NCBI RefSeq assembly: GCF_020382885.2
Contig: NC_058498.1
Coordinates: forward strand, 10,576,501 to 10,640,500
Source: Scatophagus argus
Taxonomy: Eukaryota; Chordata; Actinopteri; Scatophagidae
Length of the DNA: 64,000 bases
Reading direction: 5' to 3'
The position numbers were made by a program, and so were the translations under genes. The notes beneath the pieces are model-generated. The model was not told the DNA's origin. It saw only the letters and a list, made by a program, of their open reading frames with translations, and made no database searches. This document shows, piece after piece, positions 47,783 to 60,188 of the stretch. How positions within the stretch are numbered: the stretch's first letter is position 1; every line of letters begins with the position of its first letter.

Positions 47783-50700
47783 TGCTGCCTGCTGAAAGTC
47801 AAGCCTTCTAAGGTTCTGTTCATCTTCATCTTTGTGCTCCAGTATGGTAAGTACAGCTCCTTTCGTACAGTGATACGTTATGTGATACTTACGAAAAAAC
47901 TGCAAAAAACATTTTGCCAAGACTTACTTCCAAAGCATGTTGACTCACACTTATATGTTTTGCCTCTCTTATACTGTTTAAGGACACATACTTTGTGCAG
48001 GTCACAATAAAATTTTGGGGTTTTGAAATCCATACAGTTGGGAAATACCTTTACTTACTGCTAGTGTGGTGAAGCCAGTATGGGGTCTACAACAATAATC
48101 ATAACATTTCTTCTTTCCTGTGTAGCTACGTGCAGCTCCATCATGTTGAACTGCTCTCAGCCTGACCCGCCTTCCTTGTTGGAAGCTCTCAATCCAGTCT
48201 TCGCCCTGAACGCCATTCGACCCGTTATGAACGTGTCAACCGTCACCAACGTCAGCATTGACTTCGTCATGTTTGGCATTTTGGGGGTGGTAAGGGACGC
48301 GCTATTAACTTGCAACCAATCCACTATTAGTTCATGAGAGGAAATTGAATGAGTGCAATTTGTTTACGGTATATTGACTTATTAATAACTGGTCCTGATG
48401 CAAAAAAATCTCAATCATCACTTATGGCTCTGTAGAAGTGTGTGGTCATATCTGTGTCTGCAGAGACTCTGCTCTCCACCTGTATTTTATTGGGGTTTTT
48501 TTTTTTACAAATTTTCTTAGTATATGTGTCAGGATGTTTCTGGGCATCAGCCTTTGAGCAGTACTGCATAGGGAGGGGGTAGAAAAAATAAACTATTTAA
48601 GTGCTTAAAAAGTCAGACTGACTATTAACATATTAACAAGCTTCAATACAGATAAAGACATAAATGTTACATAAAGAGGATGTGAAAAGTTGTCAGTGGC
48701 ATCTTGTTGTACAGCCAACTTTGAATTGTGTGTTTGGAAACAGCAGCTGAAATATCCTACATATTATGTCTTTAAGTTCAACAACTTTCTCTTTAGTTTG
48801 CATACTGACTGTGGTTATGTCAGCCAACAGGAACATTTCATCCTTTCATTAATCTTTTTATTTTCTATATGGTCAAAACAATTCTCCATGAAAGAAAATA
48901 TCAGTAAAGAAGGAATGCACATTACAAAATTTCTTCTTTTTCAGGATGAAAAGGCTCAAATCTTGACAACATTTATCTGGCAGAGCTTAGTAAGTACCTA
49001 TATGATTAAAGCACTTTTCTCTTTCCGCTCTTGAGAACTAAGAAAAAACAAAAAAACCGAAGAGGTCGGTTTGCATCATAGCGTAGCATTTATTTACCAA
49101 CTTGTTATTGGAAATTAAGAAGTTTTCAATCCAAATTTAAAAAGATAATTCACTGACCAGTTCTGCTAAATGGGGGCAATTTGATGTTTAAAATGGATTA
49201 ACAGTTTAGGAGCTGATATTTCCACCAGACATCATGGGGAAACTAGTTTTACACTGTATGTAGTGTTGTATATGAATGTTGTATCCATCTGATTCATGTT
49301 GCAGTATTGGAAAAATGAGTTCGTCAGGTGGGACCCAGAACAGTGCGGTTCTTCAAGGATTACACTTCCAAGGAAACTGCTCTGGGTACCTGATATAGTG
49401 ATCAATGAGTTGTGAGTACCACCTTCTCTGTGCAGCAGTGCAGCCTCTGTTATGAATTACAAAATGGAAGACCCCAAAATGCAGACACCAAAACAGCGGA
49501 TAGTGCAAAAAAGGAGATTTAATAAAATAACTTACTCAAAAAGAAACCAGGTGCAAACAAAAGGCAGCTGGGATTCCAGGGGATATAGGTCCAAACAAAT
49601 AAATACATTTAAAAAAAGACAATTCAGAAATCACAGGGAAACACAAGAATAGCAGAAAGATTGGGAGCACAAACAAACTGACAAAACAGCCAAGGAGAAC
49701 ACAGCTATATAAACACAGGGGTAACTGGACACAGGTGAACACAATCAAGGCGGGGCAAACAATCAGAAAGACAGGAAACAAAGAAGTAAACCAGACACAA
49801 GGAGAGGATTACAAAATAAAACAGGAAGCAAACTAAACAAACTCCAAATCCTGGCAGCTTCAGCTATGGGTTGACTTTATAACACATTTGGGGCCTGACT
49901 TCAGTTGATCCCCACACAAAAGACACAGATGCGTTGACAGGTTGACAAACTGACGTTAGCACTTGCTTCTTAGAATCATGATTTTAAAGTTAGAAGAAAG
50001 ATATTCCCAATCGTGGTCACTGGGTTTTGTGTCTGTTCTCATCCTGCAGTATGGAGAAGAACTCAGCTCCATTTGTGCCATACTGTTATCTGTATAGTGA
50101 TGGCTCGGTGAGTGATTACCAGCCTGTAAGAGTGGTCAGCTCCTGCAGCCTCTACATCTACATGTTTCCATTTGACATCCAGAACTGTACTTTAAGCTTC
50201 AACTCCTACATCCACCCTAGTAAGTGATAAGCAACCCAAAGCTTATTTTTCCTTGTTAATGGAATTTAATAGTTCTTTAGATAGGGCATTTTTGTAATTA
50301 ATGTAATTATGAATGCTTTCAATTGCACAAGGTCTTTGACTAAATTTTATTTTCCTTTCAGTAACTGCTGTGTACATTAGCCACAATTCACCCGTAGAGG
50401 ACATGTTAAAATACTCTAAAGACGTGATGGCAACTATGGGTGAGTGGGAACTAGTTGGGATCACAGTGAAGATATACGAACTACCGAATGGGAATAACAA
50501 CACGTACCAAGAGATCCGCTTCTCTGTAAGGAAATACTTTAAACCTTTAACCTTTTAAAGTCACATATTACACTGTTTCATTGCATACAACAGGAAAGTT
50601 GACAGAGGGTGGAACAAGACTGAGAAGTCTTTCAATGCTTTTAGGGTTGTGGTTAAATAAAACAATGAAAATATGAATCCTTCCCAGTGCATATTATGAA

Positions 50701-52726
50701 CTTGGCTATTATAAATCTGTCTGTGTTTTATAATTATAAGTCTGTGTTTAAAGGTGTACTGATGCAAACAGGTTGGACTTTGGACTTTCACATGCTACAT
50801 GTTCTTATTTCTTTGATAATATTTTGAGATATTTTCCCACTTTGAGCATAATAAAACCTGATTGAGCCACACACTACTGTAGTACTATTCAACTTCATAT
50901 CACATATTGTAAAATGGAGAAAAACAAATTATCACACAGAAATATTACAGCATGTCACACAATAAGTTCACCAGTTAATCACCGCAGTACTACATATATC
51001 TAACTTGGTGATTTTAGTACAGAAAATTGAGAAGTGAGGTTTTCCAGCTGCTGTCTATCTGTCCACACTGCTGCAGGTCTCAGTGAAGCGCCGAGCGACC
51101 CTCTATGTGGTGAACCTCCTGATCCCCAGCTGCTTCCTCATCACTGTGGACCTCTTCAGCTTCCTGCTGCCTCCCCAGAGTGTGGACCGGTCCTCCTTCA
51201 AGATGACCCTCATCCTGGGCTACACAGTCTTCCTGCTCATCATGAACGACCTGCTGCCTGTCACTGGAGACACCATACCTCTCATGAGTCAGTTGACAAT
51301 ACTTTCTTCTACCTAGCCATTGTGACTCTAGTTTACTTGTACAGTTGTTGGCCCAGTTGCAGTCTGTGTGAAACCCCCTGATCAACAGCGTCAGTATAAA
51401 CTCCATAAATATAATTTGAAATCTGGCCGACTTGCAAAACATTTTCATCTAATTACAGAAAGAACATTTATAAGTCATGGGTAATATTATGATCAAAGAA
51501 TACATGTAATATTGATATGGGTTTATTTTGGGAGGAACTGCCTAAAGGATTTATATCTTGTGAGACATAATCCAGTCATTTTCTATTGTATCATTCCTGC
51601 TTAATGTAAAGTGCCAGTGCAAGGAAAGGGAATCTGTCATGTTTTCATACTGTCCCATCTGGACTCCTCTGAGACATTTCATATTGATTTCGTTTAAACC
51701 ATTTAAATTGTTTTTTGAGTTGGCACTTGTATGAGGTTTTAACTCAGCAAGGAGGCAAAGTCCCTCCCCTGCTGGTATACACCATTAAACATTATTTTGG
51801 AAAAAGATATGTAAGGTAATCAGTGGTGAGGGACAAATCCTTTTGGTGTTTTCATTTTACAGAATAAGGTAATTTTCTCAGTCAACACAGTCGCAATTTG
51901 ACAGAAAAATATCATTTAGGTTTGTGTGAAACTGCGTTTCTCATGTGTCTCAAATGGTCACCAACACCGAAATGGCCTTAAGCTTGACACAGAAAAACTA
52001 TTAAAAGACTGTAGTACAGGTTTTAGTTACAGGTTAGTGCAGGTTTTGATCTTCAGTTCTTGTATTGTTCTGCTTGGATTTAACTAGCATTTATCCCTGG
52101 AGCAATTTTGTAAACAATGATTATAAAAATCATGTATTATTATTGTCCCAGATGTGTTCCTGTCTCTGTGTCTGGCTATGATGGTGGCTAGTCTGCTGGA
52201 GACTGTCCTCATCACCAACCTGCTGTGTGGCTCCGCTCACTACCCACCAGTGCCCCGCTGGATCCGAGTGTTTGTTCTACACATCCTGGGCCGACTCGTG
52301 CAGCTTCCCCCAAAGTCCAGGGATCTGGAGGACACAGTCATCCAAAATCCTGTAACACAAGGTAGGATGTCCAACCGGGGCAATATTCATTATGAGATGC
52401 TTTAAACAAGTCAATAGATACGAAATAACATCTCTTCTGCAACAGAAACGAAAGCCTCCTCTCTGATGGCAGAGGGCTGGGAGGGTACAGAACGGGGACC
52501 ACTGGATAAAGAAAAGGCCCTGAAGGAGCTGAGGAGCCTGGTAAGAGACCTCAATGCTCTCCGCCTTCAGGTGGAGCAGCAGGTGGGCAAAAGCCAGAGC
52601 ACAGAGGAGTGGGTCCAGGTGGGTTTCGTCATAGACCGCCTGCTGTTCGGCCTCTACATCCTCTTCATATCAGTCAGCTTTATTACCATCATCGCTATCT
52701 GGGTGAATTCAAACAACATATCCTGA
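47783..52726 (+). CDS. 5-HT3-type Cys-loop receptor subunit, copy 2
   Basis: Same family and layout as copy 1. Exons: 47,783-47,846 (signal-peptide exon, homologous to exon 2 of copy 1); 48,126-48,289; 48,945-48,989; 49,305-49,411; 50,050-50,219; 50,362-50,525; 51,077-51,287; 52,152-52,361; 52,446-52,726. All phases agree. Where translation starts is open: either an unseen short exon upstream of 47,783, or ATG 48,080, which reads straight into the next exon with a signal peptide of its own ([16 protein letters not shown]) and gives 465 aa. Loop A is [10 protein letters not shown], the Cys-loop [15 protein letters not shown], and loop B has Tyr (FNSYIHP). M1-M2 are in exon 51,077-51,287, nearly identical to copy 1. 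The C-terminal exon has the MA helix ([18 protein letters not shown]) and M4. Confidence 0.88.
49451..49860. repeat. Unclassified interspersed repeat in receptor copy 2 intron
   Basis: A-rich sequence with AGGGGTAACTGGACACAGGT, ACAATCAAGGCGGGGCAAAC, ATAAAACAGGAAGCAAACTA and CTCCAAATCCTGGCAG, a pattern seen in many dispersed fish repeats. It is inserted between the exons ending 49,411 and starting 50,050. Class not determined. Confidence 0.5.
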
Positions 52727-52858
52727 GTTTCCTTTTTGAATTTGTGAATTATGAACATGCTTTGTCTTTTTCCACGTAAATTCTTAGAGAAAATTCAGAT
52801 GTTGGTTTAACTTTCACAGTGTCAGTGGTGACAGTTCATTTCATTGTTTAAATGTGTT

Positions 52859-52880
52859 TTTATTATTATTATTATTATTT
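52859..52880. repeat. (ATT)n microsatellite
   Basis: About seven ATT units in the 3' flank of receptor copy 2. Confidence 0.85.
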
Positions 52881-53890
52881 GAAATGATCTTGTTTACAGT
52901 TATTATTTAGTGCACTGTGGCTCTAAACGGTCTCAACTCTTGGATTGTTAGTTAAGCCACAAATGTAATGCAATGCTTCAACAAGCAACTGGACCTAAAG
53001 TACACTCTAATCTAATTTTACTATAGCAAATAACAGGCTAAACCAATGTTTATGTGTTTTACTTCTTCTATTTGCTTATCATTCCTGAGTCCAGGGACTC
53101 ATTTCCCAAAAGCATCTTAACTGAAGACACAATCTACGAAGTTTTGCAGATTAGCGAGTGCCTCATACCCAGTCTTAGTCCCAGGCTAAATGTTTTTACT
53201 ATTTTGCTAATTTTATAGTCTATACTTTTATCATGAACACTTATGTTTCTTGGTCGAGAGGCATTTGACCTAACATGAATGACATGACACCTGCCTCAAG
53301 CAAAAGGTAAATAAATCAACATTTGCTTTTTTAAACTTCAGTTTGGTTGTCACTGACCTATTCAAAGTATAAAAGATTTTTCTGTGTTGTTTGCAATATT
53401 TAACATTTTGTAATTGGGCCTTTAAATGACATCTAACACTGGGGTTTCCCAAACTCAATCCAAATGACCCTAGTCATTTTCATATCTCTGAAATTAATGG
53501 CCAAGCATACTCCAGTATCAATACAGTCTAATTAACAGATAAAGCACAACATGCGATTTTACTCAGAAATGTTTAAAAACTGTCATCCAACACCACTATG
53601 TTTCTACCAGCAAACATTAAAGATTTCTGATTTCTGTGGTTTTGTGTTGACTCTTGTGTTGATGATGATGATGTTGTGTGTATGGGATTGAGGCTCGTTG
53701 CATGCTGAGGTGTACAGTATTTGTTCAGGACACGCAAACTGCCAAAGTCAACAGACCTAACAAGTGAAAGCAATAGTCGGCCAATCAGAAGCAACAGTCG
53801 GCCAATCTGAAGCAAGATACACAATTTGTTCAGACCATTACTTTGAAACTGAAGTCAAGTTACAAAAGTGAGTGAGCTGACACAAACAAA

Positions 53891-56800
53891 ATGATGGAGT
53901 TAAAGACAACTGGGCTCATCGTCATCTGTTTTTCACTGCTTCTTGGTAAGGATGAAAAAACTTTGACAATCTGTTTGCAAAATAAGAAAATCAAGGGGTT
54001 TTTCTGACTTTATATACCAAAATGAGCAAGAAATGTCTACCATAACATAAAGTAATATACAGTTAAGTCTTGCGGAAAAGGATCTAAGTGATGAAAACAG
54101 ATTAATGTACTAAGTACCTTGCAGATCATGTGAAGCATCAGTATGAAGTCTTACCTCATTCTGAACGGCATAAAAAGAAAGATCTGCTCAACCTCTGGGC
54201 AAACGCCAGTGATGAAAAGAAAATCCGTCTTATCAATTTGGATCTTCTTCATTCTCTTTCTGAACTCAGGATTTGTTGCAGCGCTGAACTGCACCAGCCC
54301 AACTCGTCAATCCTTGTTTAATGCGCTTGAAAAGGAATTATTTTCTGAAAAACTCCTTCCTGTAAAAGACTTCTCACATCCAATGAATATTAGCATCGAA
54401 ATGGTTGTGCAGGGAATCATAGATGTGGTGAGTCACTGAGCTATGCAAAAATCTATTCATGCCTGCACACAGACATAAATATGTGTAACTTTTGCAAACT
54501 GAGCACACAGTAAGTGAATTTTATTCGACATTAATAATCATAAATGTGTCTCATCCCTAGAATGAAAAAGCCCAATCGATGACAATTTTCATATGGCAAG
54601 TCCTGGTAAGTTTTCAGAGTGCTGACAAACCATGAATTGAGAAAACAAATATGAAAAGTTTCATTAAATTTCATTTCTGCTTTTCACAAAAAAGACATGG
54701 ACATTGTGTTTTGGTATTAATCCCTCCATATTTTTCTCTTCTAAAGGATAAGGCTGTTGATATTTTGCTGAGCAACTGGCCTAATGAATATTTATGACAC
54801 CAGGATCTCCTCTAGAGTCATTTTAGTTTGTTCCGGCTGCTTTGTCACTATTGGAACAGGATCCAGAAGTTCCAGTTTGACTTTGGTTCTCGCTTTGACC
54901 ACACAGAAAAAATCTGTTAGAAGGATCTACATATAGTGTGTGGTCTTTGTTTGTTGACAACAAGAAACATGTAGAATATCACTACGCTTATCCTTTAAAT
55001 GGAGGTATGTGGTGATGCAGCTGAAACAGTCTAATCACATCACATTAGTATTGCTGTGTTTAATGCAGGAGTGGCAAATAGAGGGTCTGAGTTGGGATGA
55101 GAAGGAATGTGGAACTACAAGAGTCTCTGTCCCTCGGGAAAAGCTTTGGATCCCAGATGTCCAAATCACAGAATTGTAAGTTTAAAGGAAGTTCATGTGT
55201 CTATAAAGTTGTTCAACCTTCCTTAGAAAATAAGAGGACGTCCACCATCAATAGACCTTGTCTCTGACACAAGCATCTCATAGCACTTTTAGACATCTTT
55301 ATGCATTTACTGTTACATTGTTATGGCCGCATGCTTTATCTTTTACTTTTCATCTGATCAACTTTCCACCAAACTGTGTCCAGTTTTAAATATGTGATGG
55401 TTATTTAATTATTGGGTATAGAAATCAAGGAAAAGTCAGCTGGAACACCAATGCTGTCATTTTGTGTGCAATAAAAAAGTTGTCTTTCGATTCTTTTCTT
55501 TTCCAGCATGGATGAAGACAAATCTCCCAAAACTCCCTATGTCTACTTATACAACACAGGACGTTTATATGATGATAAGCCAATCAGAGTGGTCAGCTCC
55601 TGCAGATTAGGAATCTTTACTTTCCCTTTCGATGTCCAAAACTGCTCGCTGACCTTTGGATCATATCTACACTTTGGTAAGCCTGCCCAAAAATAACAAC
55701 AACAAAACAAAATCACATCTTGATGTTCACTAATTGTGGATTTTCAGAAACCAAATCAAAATATTATACACAACAGTCAAATCAAATTTCAGTGGGATTA
55801 AATAAATTCATTTCAATAGCTTTTAAAACTCATTTTAGAACTCATTTTCAGAAGACAAGAAGGAATAATTCACTCAGACTGGGTATCAAATATTGACTAA
55901 GATTTCTTCAATTCCAGAAAATGACATAAGGATGACCATAGGCACCACAGCCGCACAGGCTCTGGAGGAGTCCAAACATGTGATGGAGACCAAAGGGGAG
56001 TGGGAGCTTGTAGATATCCAAATATCTCCAGCTACCTTGGAGATAACTGATGGAAGCTACTCTGAGGTCAAATTCTATGTAAGCACTTTTAGCTTTTTTG
56101 TTTTTACATGTTTGCTTGTTTGTTTTTTACATCAGTTGTGATGGCTTACAGAAATCATGTGTAAAATTTCTATCTCAGTTTTATTTAAGTGGTTAATCAA
56201 TGAAATCATTCTGATTAAATTATTGTTTGCAGAAAGATAAGGCCACCCAATGAAAGCTTGTATAGTCCATTTGTCATTTTCTACCCAATTATTTGTTTCC
56301 TTGGTGAGAGCAATTGGCAGGTTTTTTTTTAAATTAATTATTTATTTAAGTTTTTATTTTCGCAAAAGAATATTGTCAGGTGCTTAATCTGAGTTCAAAG
56401 TGCCAAAAAGACAGAAGACAACTTCTGTCTCAAAGTCATAATTAAAAAGAGGACAATAAGATAAGTCATGCCCAAGCAATTAAATGCAAAAAAAAAACCT
56501 AATTAAAGTCACTAAAAACAAAATAATATAAAAGTGACAGGAGAAATAATTATATTAATATTTATATATAAGTTATATAAGTTTTACAAAAGTTAGTGTG
56601 GTGGATGTTGTTTTTGTGGTAGTCGTAGCATGAAAACAGAGAAAACAAGGTGACTGAGTATGGATCATTGGAGAACACCAAAGCTCTGAAGAACCACCAA
56701 AAAAGCATCAAAATCTCCAAATGGGTGACTGGTGATGGAGATCAATATATTCCAGACAAGCACCTAATTTTTGAGGAATTAGACCAACATCGTAAAGTCT

Positions 56801-58724
56801 AAAACCATAAGACTTTGTACTTGTGTCTCGTCCCAAGATCATTATCAGACGTAGGCCAATCCTGTATGTGGTGAACCTCATTATGCCCAGCTGCTTCCTC
56901 GTCACACTGGACCTCTTCAGCTTCCTGCTGCCTCCCCAGAGTGTGGACCGGTCCTCCTTCAAGATGACCCTCATCCTGGGCTACACAGTCTTCCTGCTCA
57001 TCATGAACGACCTGCTGCCTGTCACTGGAAATGAAACACCTCTCTTGAGTGAGCGACACACATGATATAGTAAATTTTAAATAAGCCAAACTATATCTGA
57101 TAGATCAAATGTCATTGTTGTCCTCTGAAAAAAATGGTTCTCCTGCTTTACTCACTGAATTTTAACTCAAACAATGAAAATGATTTCAGTGTGTCTTCCT
57201 CCCTTGATATGTTAAGTTTAAATGAAATGAAATGTCTTTATTACTTAACCTCTCATTTTTTCTGTGTCTGCAGATGTTTTCTTCTTAATCACTTTCTCTC
57301 TGATGGTGGCCAGTCTGTTTGAGACAGTCTTTATCATCAATCTCCAGTTCAGCTCCAGCCATTGTAATAAAGTGCCCCACTGGCTTGGTGTCCTTGTGTT
57401 AAAATATATAGCTGTTGTCGTTTGTCTCCCTTCAAAAAGGAGGAGCAATCGCGTCACAGTCTCTTTTCACCCATCTGCTGGAGGTATGCTAACATTGTTC
57501 TTATATATATATACATGAAAAGCTAACTGAGTGTGAAGGTTCATCTTTGCTTCTTGAACAGTGTTATCACAAGATAATTTTAACTCAAGGTCCAGTTAGC
57601 AGCGTTTTCCAGAGCTTCTAACTACATCTCATGCTTTGTCATCAATTTCTTATAAAGATCTCAGCACATTATTTTTTTTACACCACAATCCAAAGATCTG
57701 ATGTTGGATTAAGTATACAAGAAGGAGCCAAGACAGGTCAGTCTCAGAAACTGAGACAGTTAACTGTAATTGACTGATTATTGTCCAGCTTGACAATTAC
57801 TCAGTGGCTTGAAGAGCATAATTAGACAAGGCTTCAGTTTTCTCCACATGTTGATGTGTGTGATGTGTGTATGAGGTTGCAGGAAGGCCATTTTATAGAT
57901 TTTGTAGTGTAGTGTCTTTTTTCCAAAACTGAAAAAAAATAAATAAAAGTAAAAGTAAAAATGAATGCAATAAACAGCATGTTTGCCTATATACTGCAAG
58001 TTGAGAAACATCACCAGATAGCTGGCTCAGCTCTGACAGCAGTAACCCGGCCTTATTGTATTTCCAAAGGCAAGCAGCATTTCATTACCTAGCTACATAA
58101 TTTTGTGGAGAAATACCTGTCGAAGACATCCGAATAGCAAGGCTGCTTTTTAATTTAAGAAATCTACCTAATGCTGAGATGTCGATATCTTCAAACTTGG
58201 TGAGGTAAACAAAATTATTGTTGAAGGCAGGTAGACGTAATGAATCAGGTGATATTTGAGACAGAAAAAGCTTCACAGTGAAATGAGCAGCAAATTTCTC
58301 TGTCCAATCATTATCATGTTCAGTATCTGTACAGAGCTGATCACATTAAATAAGACTAATCGTTTCAGGGACTGACTGTGATCATTTAGCCAGTGGAGGA
58401 TGTTTGATTTTAACTTTAAGATTTTTGACATATTCAGCAGTGCATACCAGCAGCATCTCTTCAAGAGACCTTCAGAAGATCGCTGGTGACACACTTCCAG
58501 AGAAACTCCCTCATGAGCCGACCCTGGATGAACTGAGGAAGCTGAGCAGAGATCTCACTGCCATCCGCCTGCAGATGGACAAACACTTCGAGGGCAACAA
58601 AAACGCACAGGAATGGGAAATGATCGGGATAGTCCTTGACCGTCTGCTATTTGGCTTGTACTCTGTCTTCCTCTCGATCAGCTTTATCGCAATAATTTGT
58701 ATCTGGAGAAGGAGTAACACGTAG
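53891..58724 (+). CDS. 5-HT3-type Cys-loop receptor subunit, copy 3
   Basis: Nine exons (53,891-53,945; 54,270-54,427; 54,561-54,605; 55,069-55,175; 55,507-55,676; 55,918-56,078; 56,838-57,048; 57,274-57,483; 58,441-58,724) join in frame to 466 aa. Exon 1 is a signal peptide ([11 protein letters not shown]). It differs from copies 1 and 2: the start is a single exon, loop A reads VQITEF instead of VINEF, loop B is FGSYLHF, and loop C is [11 protein letters not shown]. The Cys-loop [15 protein letters not shown] is intact. M1-M2 (residues 233-302) match the other copies almost exactly. The last exon has an MA helix ([18 protein letters not shown]) and M4 ([20 protein letters not shown]). The final acceptor is CAGCAG, so one residue is optional. 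Its intron 6 holds a LINE scrap shared with copy 4. Confidence 0.9.
56625..56712 (-). mobile_element. LINE reverse-transcriptase scrap in copy 3 intron 6
   Basis: Read on the minus strand, the segment resembles the RT motif [13 protein letters not shown] in mutated form (SFGVLQ, stop, SILSHLVF). It corresponds to the better kept scrap in the same intron of copy 4. Confidence 0.45.
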
Positions 58725-58768
58725 AGGGAGTTAAAAACCACATTTATAGAGATTTGCATCAAAAATGA

Positions 58769-58774
58769 AATAAA
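58769..58774 (+). promoter_or_regulatory. Candidate polyadenylation signal, receptor copy 3
   Basis: AATAAA 45 bases after the stop codon, with two more overlapping A-rich hexamers just downstream. Confidence 0.5.
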
Positions 58775-58799
58775 ACAAAATAAAAATAAAACGCAAGTC

Positions 58800-60188
58800 A
58801 GTCCTGTTCAGTGTGGAGTTGCATCTTGTGCTGTTCAGATAGTAATGGTCCCATTTGTTTTGGTTTTGGTTAAATTTTATATTTCTTGGTTGATCGTGGG
58901 TCAGAGGGACTTTAGGGGCAAAAAGACTATAACTTCAAAGATACCCATTTCATTCCTGAGGCCTCATATTCAATTTCAGATAAACTCACTAATACATTTT
59001 TTGCTGTAGAATGTGAACGGTAGATTTTGACACCCATCATTTACAGTGGAGGCACATTAGAGGGTGATCTTTTACTACTACTTTTATTGCAGGAAGGATC
59101 TTGTGATTGGATCCTATGATTTTTGTGTTATGACAAACTTTATTTTCACTTATTCATTTATTTTTTTTATTTTCACAAAAAAACGTGCAGTCTGAAAAAT
59201 CTACACCAAAAGCTGCAATGTCGTTTTTGAGTTATGCTTCAGGAAATGTAAGAGTCAGCAGTTCTATATATGCATTTCATTAATTTCCAGCCACCCTATA
59301 CATATCCCAGTTTATCACTAAGGGGGTCACATGTTGATGTTGATCATTCATTCGCAGGTTCCTACAACCTAAAACCATGAACATAAGCATGCGGTTCTGC
59401 AGCACAGCACACGGCACTGCAAAATGGAACAGATAACTCCCACAGGTGGAGGTGCTGAAAAATAAAGTAAGGTGAGTGGTTATCGGAGGTGTGCGACAAC
59501 AACTCCTGTTTGTGTTTATGATCTCCACCCCTTCTCCATTCTATGTTTTGGAACTACAGTTCCTGTGATTTAAGATTGGGAGCAGAGAAATGATAATGTT
59601 GCAATGGATTCAGCGAGTTATGAGCATCTTCCCATCAAAAGCGTATTGAATTTAGCTGTTGAATATCTGTTCACAATGCAGCCATGGAAGTTCAGACAAT
59701 AATAGAAGCACACTTCACCAACTCCATCAAAATGGTGTCAAATTAATATGATGCTATGATGATTTAGAATATCTTTCAGGGCACTGAGGCTCTGAAACCA
59801 GTTCACTGTTTGCATTGTTTTTTTCTTTTTCTCTTGTACAACTTAAACTTGTGCCAATTATTGTACTGTCATACACGAAACAAATATTTGTTCTTTCAGC
59901 AAAACATTGGGGCTTTCTGTTCATGTCTCCTTTACATTCATCTATTTGTTCTTGTTTTTCTTAAGCCTATAAGTAACTTAGCACATAGAAACTGAAATAG
60001 GTTTAAAACAATATCATGAACAGCAACATTCCTGTTTGACTAGTTTAACTTAAATTTTCAACGCTGTTGTTTAGGCAAAGAAAGGTGTGAGTTGAGACTG
60101 AAGCCAAGCCATTTGTTCAGACTGCTGACATTTTTGCTTTGAATTTGAGAGGACAATTTCTGAAAGTGGCTGAGATGACACAGACAAG
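58800..60188. other. Intergenic DNA between receptor copies 3 and 4
   Basis: No supported gene. The last 100 bases, up to the copy 4 ATG, resemble the region before the copy 3 ATG (shared TTTGTTCAGAC and GACACA(A/G)ACAA), so the duplicated unit includes the promoter-proximal flank. Confidence 0.5.

Noticed and set aside
54130-54321. Upstream ATG frame running into exon 2 of receptor copy 3
   Set aside because: Lacks a secretory signal directly before the mature start and copy 4 has no equivalent; exon 1 at 53,891 splices in phase with a good signal peptide.
56799-57089. Long minus-strand frames over the M1-M2 exons (also 51,080-51,448 and 62,910-63,110)
   Set aside because: They repeat because the sense exon repeats; mirror images of real coding sequence.
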